From contig OX387204.1 in assembly GCA_947561715.1 (NCBI GenBank), positions 8,809,001 to 8,873,000 of the forward strand: a stretch of 64,000 bases of DNA, written 5' to 3'. A program made the position numbers and the translations under genes. Positions 1 to 15,000 of the stretch are shown piece after piece. Under the pieces are notes generated by a model, which saw nothing but the letters and a program-made list of their open reading frames with translations, was not told where the DNA came from and did no database searches. The number at the start of each line of letters is the position of its first letter. Position 1 is the stretch's first letter. Source of the stretch: Ascidia mentula (Eukaryota > Chordata > Ascidiacea > Phlebobranchia > Ascidiidae).

Positions 1-3000
1 GTGCCAAATCAACGCTTCTCAAGTCACAAAAAAAAGACGGTGTGGTTATTTTGGTTTACCTTGACTGATATTTCTGGCAGGTAGTGAGGGTTTCGCAAAC
101 TCGTTGTCATGTAGAAGCGGAAGTCACGTGAGTACTCGATTGTGTTGTCGCCAAGTTTGATGTATTCGACGCCTTGTTGTTTGTAAGTTTGTTTGAGAAG
201 GACTGTTTCGAGTATAGCATCCAGCTCCTCGCCTAAAACAAATTACCTTGTGTTAATAAAAGTACAATAAACCTCGGTTAATTCGGATCAATTTGACAGA
301 CATTCATGCAAAATGTCTAAAAGCGCTTGTTTCCAAGGCTGAAGCAGCGTGTATAATGCAGAATATCGGAAAATGTCCTAATTTGGCATAGCTAAAGCAC
401 CTTTGTGACTTGCATATTCATAGAAAAATATTGCAACACACATAACATAATTTAACCAACACCATCTTACCGAGGTTTTCAAGTAGAACAGGATAACCAA
501 ACTGAATGCAATTTTCCAGACTCCTGATGTATGTTGGGTCAGAGAGTTTGAGGACGGAGAGTTTGTTTTCCTTTTCCATGTTTTTAATCCACTTGTTTGC
601 CTGACCTTGTGGATCGATCATAAGCGGCCAACGGCGGGAGTTCTTTACAACGATTCCTGTTCAAAAACAACAGGTGTTAGGCAGGGGAAGATATTTGTTA
701 TGTTGTTTCGCTGATTGGTTTTGTCACAATTGTGTGTGTGTGTTTTAAATTTAGGAAGTGTACGTAATGTTTATTGACCACATAGTTTTGTGAATTTGTA
801 AGAAACAGAATATTTTGACTTCTTCTATAGCAAATGTCCAAAAGAATAAGTGAAACATGTGACAACATATTTGGTTCTAACAAACTTTACTTTTAAACCC
901 CCTTCTGCCAGATGTGTGACTCACCATTATCGATGGAGAAAGAGTCAACGGGAAGACCGGCAATTTGCCAATCACGAATCTGCACTGGATCTCCAAGTGT
1001 GTTAGCAAGTTGGAAGTGCTCAGAACTTGGGATTTCCTCGACTTTAAACGCTTTCTGCCACTTGGAGACGCAATCGTTTCGGAAATCCACAGTGAAAGGT
1101 CCGAGGTAAGCAACAGTTCCTAAACGAACTCCACTTTTAAGATCAGATCTTACAAAGAAATTTGACCTCAAGATTTTAGAAATTTGACATGTAAGCTGTG
1201 AGCCGTGTGAAGATAATGGAAAGAGTAGATTAGGTATTTTTCGAGAAAATTTAACGCAAACTTGTTGTAGAGTTAAACAGTGTAATAATTGAATTATTTC
1301 CTTAATTTGTCACCATCACGTTTACACATACATGAGCCCTATATACAAAACTACGTGTAATTTAAATTTTACCTGATGATAAAAGAACATCTCCAGTTAA
1401 GTTCACCAGTTGAACGCTCAGAGCTTCGGCCGCAGCTGTCCATCTACACACAATACATTATATGAAGTTCCACTTTGAACAAACCGTTGTCCAATATGTT
1501 TCGCACCTGTCTTTCTCTCCACCAAGTCCACTGATCAGTTTCTCAGCACGATCGAGTTTCTTGGAGCAAATGTCGATGTTTGTTTCCAGCTCGATTTTCT
1601 TTTTGTTCATTTTGTCAAATTCTGCTTGAAGGGCTTCCACTTTATCCAGAACCTATTACACAGGCGGACTTATTTGTAAATACGACTTTGTAAATTACGA
1701 CAAACTGGAAAAGTTAAAACTAACGCTGTTGACTTTGATTGGTTTAAAGTACAGTGACCCTAAGTTGAGCTCTTTATTTGATAACTAACTATGATTTTAT
1801 TTGCGATCATATCAGTTTATTTCTTTTCGCCCAAAACCAACCTCCTTTAGTTCGGCCCGTTTCGCGTTGAGTTTTTTCATCTGTACTGAGAGTTCGGCCT
1901 CAGCTGCAGCAAGTTTAATCTTTTTCGGCGCCACAACCTTTGCCACACGTTCGTACATTTCCATGGCACGAACCCATTTACACAAACCTGCACAACGAAA
2001 TACATCCTTTCAATTTATGTCACTGGACAAGTATACGCGAAGTACTGACCTTCGCAAGCTGATGATACGTTTTTGATGGTGGCAGGATTGAATTCCGGGT
2101 TGGGAATGTATCTGTCTCTGATTTTCTTGATAACGGGAGCAGAAATGTTGTCTTTGTCATATGCCTTGAGGGAATCCAGGAATTTCAGGTCGTTCATCAT
2201 TTTCTTGCTTGGACCCCAATAATCCTCAATCATTTTGCCTGAAAATGTGAATGTAAATAATTTTCTTTTGTTTTTTATTAGCTTCGCATTGTAAAAGTAT
2301 TTATGGTCATATTGGCCAAAAACAACACCAACAGATACAAATATCACTGCAATTTCTTCGTAGTTTCGTAAAAAGCAACGGACCAGGTAAATTATATAAC
2401 TAACCAAAATTTTCATGCACGGTTCATGACCCACCTGAACCGGATGGATCCGGTTTTCGTTCAGGTTTTATATTCTTCATGACACACACCGATTCAAGCA
2501 CGACCTTCACAGCACTTGGAGGGTTTTGCATTGTTTTGACAACAGTGATATCCTGAGGTTTGAGAGTGTTGAGAGCAGCGATGGCCGACTCCAGGGCTGG
2601 CATGGCTTCAGCAAGATCAGCTGAACATTCATCCTTGATGGCTTGAGCAACAGATGCCGCCTCGTTTGCCACTTTCTCATCAGCTGCCACAATCTAAGAA
2701 CAATCATTTAAATTGTTGAACGTGTGTTGTTTATTTCACAAGGTCCAAACGCATACACTCGGCATTGAAGATTTAACAATTGTACTTTACTAAATCGTCT
2801 TATGGTTTAATGTACCTCCTTCTTAGCCTCGACCTCGACGGAGTCGTGTTCAATTTTCACCATAATTTTATCAGTTTCCTCTGAGGTTTTTATCAGTTCC
2901 GGTTGCAAACTGGTGAGTTCGGCTTGCATCACCGACACCTAAAGAAGAATGACAGCACGTTAAAAATGTATGTGGGTAAGAAAAGTATTTTACATCAAAT

Positions 3001-6000
3001 TATTTTCGAATACTTTCATCTCCCCAAAAAAGCTGTTTAAAATTATTTTCCTTGAGATTGAGATCTTTTAAATATGAACTGATAGATCTGGTTTTTCAAT
3101 ATGAATTGATAAAGAAACCTGTGAGGCGGCAAAGCTGAGTTTCTCCAATCCGTTTAAATATCGATCCTGTAGAGTCTTCACTTCGTCACGTTTCACACCC
3201 AGCAGAGACTTAAACGTCATGATCAACTCAAGATATGACGTTGGCGTGACGTAGTTGCGACGTCGAAGAATTCCCCAGAAAGTTTCCGACAAGTCTCGGA
3301 CACTGATAAATGTGGTAAAATATTACAAAAAAAATCCAAAAAACATTGTGGAAGAAGGAATTTTGAAAAACACCTTTCGTGGAACATTTTGCACATTCGG
3401 ACGCATTTGAGTCTCACGTCATCCTCAACGTCAACATCTTCCAAAAACTTGTTGGCAACCATTTCAAGAGCATCTTCGGGCCATGCCTAAAAATTAACAT
3501 AGATGTATTTATGCATGGGTATTGCGACTAGATCATTTTTAAGACGAATGACAGCGAGGGAGTATTTCAAATGGAAAACAATCATTCTGTTTAAAAGTGA
3601 TTAATCATAGAGTCATGGATAAAAAAATAGTTTGTGTGTGTTTTTGCAAGAAGTTTGTTTGCAGTACAGCAACAAACAGGATATTTTCTATCACAATAAA
3701 ATACAATTTATTACGTTTTGAAGAGGTACGCGACAAAAAGTCACAAAACTGTGCTGAATATATAAGCAAACGCCCACCATATAATCACCCGTACCTGAAA
3801 CCAATCGATTGTACAACAGTTGATAAGCGATGGAAACATACGGAGTCGATTGCGGAGAGAATCCCCGATCGGACTCATCGCTAAACACACGTGCAAGTTG
3901 CTCTTCACTCGCTCGATGAAATAGTTGTACATCGCCATCGGTGTCCCTTCAATCTTCTTTCCTTCTTGTCGTGCGACGGCCTAATGAAGTTTTACGTTGT
4001 ACGTAGCAAAGACTTACGTTGCGTGATATAAAAATGGAGACTTTTGCCAACCGTTGATAAGGTTTAGGTCAAAATTTTTTACTGGTTGTCCTAATTATTT
4101 AATGTTTTTTATTGTAGGCCAAAGAACATGGCCGATATAATTTAGCAACTAAATTTGAAAAAAAGGATAATTATTGTTTTTAGAAATGACACATTTTTGA
4201 AAGCACTAAACCTTGACACAACCTCAACTTTAACATAAGCCTAACTTCTTTGCAATCCGATTGTAAAGCATATGTTTTCCTTGCATTACTAAAAACAACG
4301 TGCAGCTTGCATACCTGCATTTTCTCAATAAGTTCAGCTTTTTCGTCAGCAGGAAACAGGTTGGGGATATCGGCTGTGTTAAGGATCATGTTGATGTCCT
4401 CCACAAATGCCTCCTCCTTGATCTGTTGATCGCTGAAGAGGAAGACGGTCTGAGTTCCATCTGCTCCTGCTTTCTTCATCATATTCTTGATATCATCGCG
4501 CCAGTCGTTGAAAGAGTAGTTTCTATAAAGCAATGGATTGTTAAAATGACAATGTTACCGAAGATTACAGTAGTAACAAATGACTAAAAAAAGTGCAAAC
4601 AATTTCATGTCAAAGGAAAATAGTGAAGCGGAAATCTGGTGGCAGATATCTTAAAAAGTTTGTGATATCTATGTTTATAAAATCAGACCCGACAACATTT
4701 TCAATACACAGAATTTTTATGGATCATCTTTCGCCCAGAGATTAGATAATTATACAACAAACATTAAGTTTTCCTTTTCCATCACTTTAACGTATTTACC
4801 GATTATAAATTACCTGGTTAGTTCAATCTGGTAGATGTCGTAGTCCGTCATGAAAGCAGCCATGCGTGTCGCACTTTTCCTTCCACTTCCGCCGATACCA
4901 ATAAGAAGAACGTGACCATTGTCTTGCTTGAGAACCCGAGAAACACGTGACACATGTTCGATTGCAAACTTGAACATGACCAACGACATGGGCGCTTTTG
5001 AAATCTGTGGATTAATTTTAACGATTGTTGAAAATTTATTTTACTGATATTGTTTGGGGGAATCACCTGGTTAAACTCGTCCAAATAGTGTTCCATGACT
5101 TGTGTGAGTTGGGAAAAATCCTGTATTTCGTCATAAATTCGTGGATTTGCGTCGGGATTGATGAAATCTCCAAAGAATAAATTCCGAACATCATCATCCT
5201 TAAATCAACAGAATGTTACACTTTAAGCAATTTTATCAAAACAAAAATTGGGCCTTTAAAACATTCGAGTACGTTAACCAACCTGAAGACTCTTTGACTT
5301 GAACAAGTGACTCAGAACTTTATCAAGATTCTGCTTAAAATAGTTCGAGCAACATTCCTTGACGATGTGGAAGAAAGTTTGTCGATCTTGGTCGTCGATC
5401 AGACGGTCGTAAAACACCCTGAAAACACGAAGAAAGTTTAATAAAGTCACAATGGAATGGAAATGCAAAACATTCGTATTCGTGACAATAAAACTAAAAG
5501 TATAGTGCCAGGCTTGATTTGATAGTTCACAAAGTTGAATATTAAGTCCAGTGTTTTCCACGGTGGCCCACATCCCCCGTTGGGGGCCACGAGAAGAGCC
5601 CGCACACATTACGTTACATCAAAATTTATTAAACATGGTTTTCCTTAGCTGGTGTTTGCGTGTCATCTGCGGTTTTTGTAGATAGACGAAGCATTAAAGG
5701 TTAATACACATTGATTTGGTCAATCAATGAGTTTGTCGTAAATATACAATTTTCTCACCTGTAAACTTCGTGGACCCACAGGCGGAGAAATTTGTCAGTA
5801 TCTGTGAGATTTGAAGCAGGGACGAGGAGAACTCCCCGGATCACACGAGCAAAATCTCGGAGGTTAAAGACATAGTGGGATTTTGTCGGCGTTGGAAGAA
5901 AACTTTCCATAGTAGCTTTGTAAACTCCCATTGTGGCTTGCACCATTATCTTGCCTGAGATTATAAAAATGTTTTGCTGTTTTTTTTGAAGATGGCCGGG

Positions 6001-9000
6001 AATTTATACAACTGCTAATAGTTGAACATCTATAGAGCTGTCTGCTTGATTGATAGTTTCATTTTCAGCATTAAAGAGAAATTCTTCATTTCTATTAGTT
6101 TATGCGTGTTATCGCAAATACCCTGTTTTTCTGCCAATAATTTTACGTCATAACATGTAATTCCACCAACCAAGTCTGAGAATAGACGCATCATATCCAT
6201 TGCCGAATTGCCAGTCAGTTATTGAGGAAAATATTTTGGTGGTCGTCTCATCCGAAAACGTGTCGATGGAGATGACGTTAAGATGACGCGTCATACGATC
6301 CGTAATGGTATTTCTACCGCCCCCTGGTGGACCCATTGCCCTGTAATGCCAAACAACGTTAAGGCTGATCGGAGTATTTAAAGCAAGCCCTCATGTGAAA
6401 AGTGACATAGTTTGTTAAAAATTACGCAACCTAAAGAAAAAGAGCTGAATTCATCGTCTGTGCCAAGGTTTCAACACTGGCTTATTTGTTAACTTGCTCA
6501 TAAAAACTGTTTTCGGCAGAATTGCATTTAACTTAATTTTCTGAGTAATTCATGAGAATAAAAACAAATTACCGATACCCTTCATAAAAATATTTAAATT
6601 AACCTAGTAAAAGTATATTTAACACAAATATATACAAATCATCACGAAACTCGGGTACCAAATAAACACAAAGCAAATCGGTTAAAAATATAGCTTTGTT
6701 AAATGGAAACGAAATACTTACGCAATGAACAAGACGTCGGTAAGGCTGATTTTGGACGAATCCTTTTTGTCGTACATAAAACCGTGATCAAGCCAAGTTC
6801 GAAGAAGCTCGATTGGTGGTTGAGCACCGTAAACCTGAGCACAAAAAATTTTATTCACCGACATTACAATACTTGACGTTTCGTAAAAGTAATGCTTCAA
6901 CAAAATTGCTGATTACCTCCTTGCCGGGCATATTAAGATCGTCGACGAAAACAATTCCCTTTTTTCCAACCGGAGGACCGAACAAACCCTTTCGGCGTCT
7001 GTCCAGTTTCGACATAATGATGTCCTGGGTCTGGTTGGCCGAAGTTCGCGCAGAGAAGTTGATTGTGTTCGCCATGTAGCTCTCTTTGGGCAAATGCATC
7101 AGGTAGTCGTTGGTAATCGCCGATTTTCCAGTTCCTGAAAAAGCGTATTTCGAATAAATGTCTTATTCTTTGCATTATGTTTATACAAACCCAAACAAAT
7201 TTCCATTATTTATACTTTTGTTGCCCAGGCAAAATTATAGTTTGTAAATATGCTTTATGTTTACAATGGTTGCGTTGACGAAACAACAGATGATAATGCA
7301 AAAGCATAAAAGAATTCAATTACCTGTGGGACCGACAAAGAGTGCGGAAACATTGCTTGCCACGAAAGTGTCAAGGAAGAAATTTTGCTGCGCTGTGTTC
7401 ATTGTCTGTACGATGATCTCGCTTATCTGTATTTAATTTAATAACATTACACAGAAATGCATGTTAACTTAAGCAATAATTTGATAACATGTAGACACCT
7501 ACTATAGTGTTTCTGCTAACTTAACATTACAACCTTGGATCCTGCGGCGATGTTTGTTTTGGATTTGTCCAAATAATCTATCCAGTTTGCCCAGCTTCCT
7601 CCAGCCACCTTGTGGAAATAGTAGTCGTACACCGAACCTATTCAAACATAATAATATTGCAGTAACGGTTTTTCCTGTTTGAAAATAAAACGCAGCACTT
7701 TTAAAACAAAACACTGAAAACGAATCGGCAACAAAACGGGTGCCAACCTCGTTCAGGGAAAACATTGCTCTTCGTTAGTTTGGAGGTTTTTGGTTTGGGA
7801 TTGTCAGCGACAGTTCCGCTTATCAATGTACGAAGGTAATTATCAAATTTCGGCCGGCTGTCACCGCTGATAGTTCCTCCAATCGACCAAACGAGAGAAA
7901 ATAGGAAAATGCCTTGGAGCCAGAAGAAGATCTAGAAATGGTCATGAGTAAATCGTTAAATGACTTCATACCGATGTGCAAGGTGTACATAGTATGCGAT
8001 CATTGGAAATTCTCGACTTTTGTTATTGATAGAATATATCAACGAATAATCAAATAAACAACTGCAAACCATAACCACTAGGACTTTTCCAACCAAGCGA
8101 ATAATACAACAACCATAAAGTAAAAATCGGCGAATGTTTAGTGCAGGATCAGTGCCTATGGTGCAAATGCCTTCTGACACAGGGTAGAAACATCAACCGA
8201 CCTGCTGGCTGCTCAGTTGATCTTTGCCCTCCTGACCTGACTCAGAAATCTCAGTCAGAAGACTGGAAAAAAGTCGCAGAAACGTGGCCACAAGATGCAT
8301 GGGCGACGACTTTAACTAAATGTGACAAGAAACAACAAACATGTATCAAAATGTACAAAAAAACTTTGTTAAAACACTAGATGTTACTCATACAATGTAT
8401 TTGCACTCGTGACGGATGAAATCCAGACAAGGATCGATCAACCATTCGAACATATCCTCAATCATCTGTTTGTGGTCTTCTCCTATTGTCTCAGGCACCG
8501 TCTTCATGTATGAGGTCTAAAACGTAGGTTAAGAAATATTTGAGCCGCACTTAAATGCCCAATGTCCGTTGAGTATACAAACGATAACCATCCAGATAAC
8601 ACAAGGTTCAAACACTAGGCAAAAAGTAAAGCAGTAGTGCCGCCAGGCTGCGTGATACAATAAATCATATATGTAAGCAACATGGAGCCAATAATATGAA
8701 GTTTAAGAATTCGGCACATGACGGCTAAACCCAGATATACGGCACTACAATGTCCGAATAAGTGAAACTTTACCTTGAAAGGTCGCCATCCGAGTTGGTG
8801 TGGTTCGAGGTAAATCATTCCGCATCTTGATACAGTTGCCGGTGAAGCTTGTTCCAAATCAGCTGGCTCGAATATCAGGTTCATCTGTGTGCATAAATAG
8901 TGACATGTGAATTAATTTAGGGCCTCTTAATGCAATTATGTAAATCAGTAAATACCTTTGCACTCATCTGTATAATTTCACCGGACATAAGACATAGTTT

Positions 9001-12000
9001 TTTGTTGTCGTCCAATACTGTGTTCATATTCTCGATCCAGACAGCGTCAACCGGTCCGTCGAATAAAAGCCATTTTCTGTGCGAATGCAAGGGTTTTTAA
9101 ATTGCCTTTATCACCACTGATGATGCCCCCATAAGTAGGTAAAATATAAGTATCACGTGGATCTTGTCGTAGAACAAACCACGGTTTTATTTAAAAAGCT
9201 GTTGACAAAATGTGTATGTCAGCCATAAAGTTACCAACAGTATTAGATTACTTTTCATATGCTTTTTTATAGAATTTTTATGGAATGTATAACAGAGCAC
9301 CCTTGTAACTGCTCCAGTAAACCCACCTATTCTCGCTCGTAGAAGAAGCTTGTTCTCTGTACAATATTGGCAGCACACCGTCCGTCCACTCGTGGGAAAT
9401 CGGGTCAAAACATCCATAAAGCTGACTCATGGTGATCGACTTGGGATTGATAACTTTGTAGTCAACCGCGAATTCCTCCATGAGACCAGCTTGGTGTAAA
9501 TCGGAGAGAGCACCAGCAAGAACCTGCAAAAAAAATTCTTTGAATTCGTGTTTGGAAGTTTTCAATTTTAAGTGCATTTTGCTGTTTGTTACCTTATACG
9601 AGACAGTTTTTCCTCCAAGTGGTTCGCCAACAATCATGAAGCCGTGCCGTACCAACATCATTTCGTAAATCTATGGAAAACGGATCGTTGTACGATTTAC
9701 TAAAATCACGCCAACGAATATAGACGTATACACCGTAAAGTTGAATAAATTTTACCTGGATAATCTTCTCGATGGACCACTCTACAGGTTGAAGATTCAG
9801 TTTATTCTGATTGTCTCTGAGAGCTTGTAGGAAAACGTCGTAATCCGGAGCGGGAAGGACAACACCCGGAAACAAGTCGGAAATGATTCCTAACATTGTT
9901 AATTACGATTAAAATCATCAAATTTATGACTACAAGTTGTAAGATAAATTAATCACTAAAAATATCGTTCGATCGGGAAATTGTTGGTAATTTATGCTTT
10001 TATGAAACGAATGCAATTCGAATTAATATTTACCGTTGAAGAGAGGAACATCCTGTGCAAGAAACTTTGCCAGGTTGACATCGAGAATGGCACGTAACAT
10101 TAACACGCTCTCATCCTGCTCCGGATATTTAAGCTTTAGGTTTCCAGCAGCTGTCAACACTGTTTTTACTGCTCTCATACCTGAACACAACATAACAAGC
10201 ATGTTTTTATCAGTTTTATAAAATAAACAGCAACCTTGAAATACTGAAAAATAGGGACGTGTTAACACGGACAAAATCAGGCAATTGTGCATCAACAAGT
10301 TACTGCTAAATCCACGTCGGCACGTTTCAATCACCAACTCAACTAACCGTAATCGTAGTGATGTTGTGAGGAGAGTTGTTCTGAGCAGAGTCGGTAGGTG
10401 GCCACAATTTTCTGCGCCAAACTACGAGCGTCGACGAAACCCATGGAATAAAGCGAAATCTCACCGATCATTGCATAATCCGGCACCATCATAGCAACAG
10501 CACGGAAGAGAACCTGGGGAAGTTTAGACAATGATTTTAAAATTAGGCCTGGAAAGTTTTAGTGGCAAACAACAATGCAAAAAAAAGTTAAATGGAAATT
10601 CGCAAAGTCCGTCAATAAAAGGGTTAAATTTAAAAATCAAATCGCAATGATTTTAAACAATTATATTTTTGAAGATTTGCAACAATGGGTGCTGATCTGT
10701 CTAAATACTACTAAGGTTTTGTTTCAACAATGCTTTGAAGACAGCGAAAAATCTAGGAGTTTTTATTACGTAGACAAAACGAAGTTAAGTTACCTTTAAG
10801 TTGTCAGGCAGCTCGGTTCGACCTGCGTATCCAGGGTTCATTGTAATGAAGACAGCACAAGTCCAGTTAAGTGAGAGTTCGGTTCCCTCAAACGTAAATA
10901 CCTTAAGTTTGGCAACAATACCATTTTGGATGCAGAGAATTTGTTGGGCCACAACCGACAACACTTCAATCTGTGGAAGATTGTTCGTTAAATTATGTTT
11001 CGGTTGACAAACTGGGTGTTTGTATTGAAAGAGTGCAAAAATGTTTACAATATTTTTAACATTTTGTTTGTAACTGCAATGTATAAAGTAGGGCAAACTA
11101 CCATAAATGCGCCTTCGTTAAGGAAACAAAACGTACATTAAAAACCTTGTTAAACCATTTTTTTATATCAATACATGTTGGTAAAAATTTACATTCGGTA
11201 CCCTATAAGCAGGTTTACAAATCTAATAGCTATATTCCCACCTCAATTCGGTTAAACTCGTCGAAGCAAGCCCAGGCACCACATGAAGCGAGACCTTTGA
11301 AGAACTTCCCCATGGCTTTGTAATCGAGACCGTCCGAGCAGTTGAACACGACGCACTGTTTAGCCAAAGCTTTTGCCAAATCCTTTGTTGTTTCGGTCTT
11401 TCCTGTTCCCGCAGGTCCCTCTGGGGCGCCACCTAGGTTAAGTTTCAGGGCTCCCATAAGCGTACTGAAAAGTAAGTGTTTCGTTAAAACTCACACCACA
11501 GCCAACGACGGTCGATATCAACTCAGACCAGAAGGAGTTCAAAGGCAACACCGCCAGAGATATAGATATGCATAAACCATGTCTATCAACAAGTTCAGTG
11601 CCCAAATTAGGATTATGCAAGTTTTAAATTACACTTTGCTTTGCCAGTGAGAGACAATTTGACCAACGATGCTACAAGTGGATTGGATTTTATCATATGC
11701 CCTTTGATTTTCATGAACTTGTCAAAAGTTTTATTAGAATATGTTACATTACAATAGAATAAAACAAACGCAACATTTTTTTTGTTTTGGAAATTAGAGT
11801 TGTGACTTCCATTCCATTATACAGATTCATTGATATGGGCTGTTTGGCCTGTTCATGCAGGAGTGTTTTACCTTACAATGCCATGCGCATTATTGTAATC
11901 TTATAAATTTTGTAACATCCCATTGCTAACTAACCGGTAGCATCTGTCGGTCAGTGGAGTGATAACGAGTCGGTGCGAGTTTCCGAGATACTCGTATCCG

Positions 12001-15000
12001 TAATTGTACTCGGTATTGATCATGTGAACGATGAAATCTTGGCTGTCCTGGTAGTAACGGAGTTGGCAGAGCCACTGGAAATCGAGCGTATTCGTAATTC
12101 CGATTTTTACCAACTCTACGATGACGTCACGAGCTGAAAGAAAATAGTTACAAATGAGATAAGTGTAAAATTTTGCCAGAAAACTTTCATTTAAACATTC
12201 CTATGACAAAAAAAAATAATGCGCAAAAAATATCAATCGACACTTTTTTAGTGTACGCACTACAGTTGCAATTTATTTTAATAACCATTATTATTAGTTC
12301 ATTATTATTCTTTTTTAAGAACACTATTTATTACTTCGTAGTTATGTATAGGCGTTTACCGTGCACATCAAGTACAGTGAGAGCGCCAAGGGCAATTCGG
12401 GCTCCTTTATCAAGTTTTCCTCTCACCAAATCAACAATGTCGTTAATCTGCGAGTTCAGTTGCTTCAAGTAGTTCTGAAAAAAAAACGAACTTTTATTTC
12501 GTCGCCTGCAACCGTTTACAGAAAAAGACCCGGCAAAATCCTCAACATAACACCATGTACTAGAATTCAAAATGTATTTCCACCAGCAGAATTCAACAAA
12601 CTCTAAAAAACTCTACAAAATTAGAGTTTATAGCTTTCAAAAAGATAGTTAAATAAAGGGTAAAATTTTGTAACTTACATATATATTCTTGTATTAAACA
12701 GACAAATTACACAAACGATTTTTTATCAGCAAAGAAAATAACACATTCAACTATATTAAATCCAAATATAATTATTGCCGAAATCAACTCACAGCAAGCG
12801 ACCCTTCCTCGATAGCTTCTGTTACTTCGGACGTCCAGTAAGTTTGTGAAACGCACAAGACGACCTGACCAGCCCAATCTAACACCCACTGTTTGCGGTT
12901 TGTCTCCGCATAAGCTTTGAACGATTTGAACATGACTTGCTTGATGCTCGTGATCATGCTAGCTTCAACTTCAAGTAACCATTTCTCCACCATGCCCTGT
13001 GTAACATTATCACATTACAAGCAACAAAAAATTGACTGCACAGAGTATAGTTTGATGTGCGGAATCTTGCATCATTTTGCATTTGTAGAAACATGACTGT
13101 AGATTTTGAAAAAACTAGTAACATGTTTTATTTATGCATGAGATATTTCAAAGTAAGTTGTTTAATCCCGCGATACGGGTCTATGGGAAATCAACGAAAC
13201 CGCAAGGACGTTTTGTTCCAAGAACAAGCGTTTTTTGTATTTCAGTCTGAAATAAATCGCTTAAAAACGATAAACATTTTATTTCCCATCATTTTACTTT
13301 AGCTTTAGCTGGGTAGATTTTGGATCCGAACGGAACATTCTCGTTTTCAGAACTGATCATTCCTGTGATTTCGAGCTGCTCAGTGAACTTGAGTTTGTTG
13401 ATTCCTTCAAAACATTTCTTGAGATGAGGCTGAACACGAAGTGGGTCTTTCGTTTCTGAGAGAATTTCCAGCAACTCGTCATTGGACAAGAAGAAAAACC
13501 TACCAAACAGAGAAGATTACAGAGCGCTAAAATTAAAGTTGTTTTGGATAAAAATCAGGAGTTAAATAACGCGTGCAACAAATAAAAGGCAGTACCAAAT
13601 CAACAAAACTGTTGTTACCAAGAATTTGAATTAGAAAATAATGACGAAATTGGCTCTTAGGCAACAATATTTTTATATAATGAGACCTTGGGAAGAAAAG
13701 ACGTTTCTTTTCGAGGTAATCGTTGAGTCCCTTCTGGATCTGATCAAGCAATTCGTTAGCTTCCTGTAACCTTCCCAACATGTTGTGTTGTGCGGTTGCC
13801 ACCAACACTTTGGGATCTTTCACCTAAAACAGAAAACTTTCAACCATGACATACGCAGGCGTGGTGCTTTCAGGTCGTTTAGTTCTGCAATCCAAAAGAA
13901 TCATAGATGCTGGTGAATTCTACTTCAAGATACTTTCATAACTTGTTTCACATTAAGTATTGTTTGGTTAAAAACACAAAATAGGTAAAAATCTTGGGCA
14001 ACATTTGTTGGGTTATAAATAATAATATATTATCACCAACTACAAGGACAATAGTTTTAGGCTGCCGAGGTTTTACTCGAAACAAATCATCGATAAACTA
14101 GACGACACAATAAGTTGATAAATCCATTAGTCCATTACATAAAGATAACCTTAAAGACATTTTACAGCAATAAAACAAATCTTGTGAATAAAAAAATGTT
14201 TTATTAACTTACAGCTTCGAGCATTATGTCTCTCCATGTGGAATCAACGATACCGAATTTCCTTCCCTCCGTTGGCATCTGGGCGAGGATGTCCTCCGAG
14301 CTGAAAATGGGTTCAAGGTAGAGCCATGTGGCCTGACACTTAAGCCAGGCGTCGAGGATGTCTTGCATTAAAACCAGCTTCTCCTCCCACTCCTACCAAA
14401 TATCAGTAATTAGTTGGTTGACGGGAATGCACATAAGAATGAGCCGAATTTATTGCTGGGATTTAATGTACAGTGTTTGAAACAATGTTTATACCCATAT
14501 TCAATAAGAAAAGCATTTAAACAACTTCAAAACCCATGTTTACAATCAATACTTTTACCAAAAACACTTTCTAATAATTTTACCGAAGAAGGAAAAAAAT
14601 GGTTGCTGTCAATAACTAATGGAAAACAGTTGTGGTGGTAAAATGACGAGATGTGAACATCAACGTCAACGGGCATAAAATGAGTAAACGGTGAAAACAT
14701 ATTAAATCCTAAATTTGCACCGAATAAGACAAACCTTCGACTCGGCTTCGATGGGGCCAATAAAAGGCGAACCTTTCATGGTCTGCGCCTTAACGATGTG
14801 ATCGTCCAACAAGGCTTGAATATCATCAATCGAAGCGAGAATACTAATCCCCTAAATTCCACCAAACGCCAGTTGAGGATTATTAACAATAACACAATCG
14901 AGTTATTGCGCGTAAGATATTCAACAGTGGAATGTCATGAAAACCAAATCATGAACACTTGAAGCTGCGATCATAACCCAATGAGCCCCTTGCAACTACA

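Noticed and set aside
8141-8380. Plus-strand frame rich in Cys ([12 protein letters not shown]...)
   Set aside because: Its complement is the DNAH7 exon reading [12 protein letters not shown], which joins in phase to its neighbours; the plus frame is a shadow.
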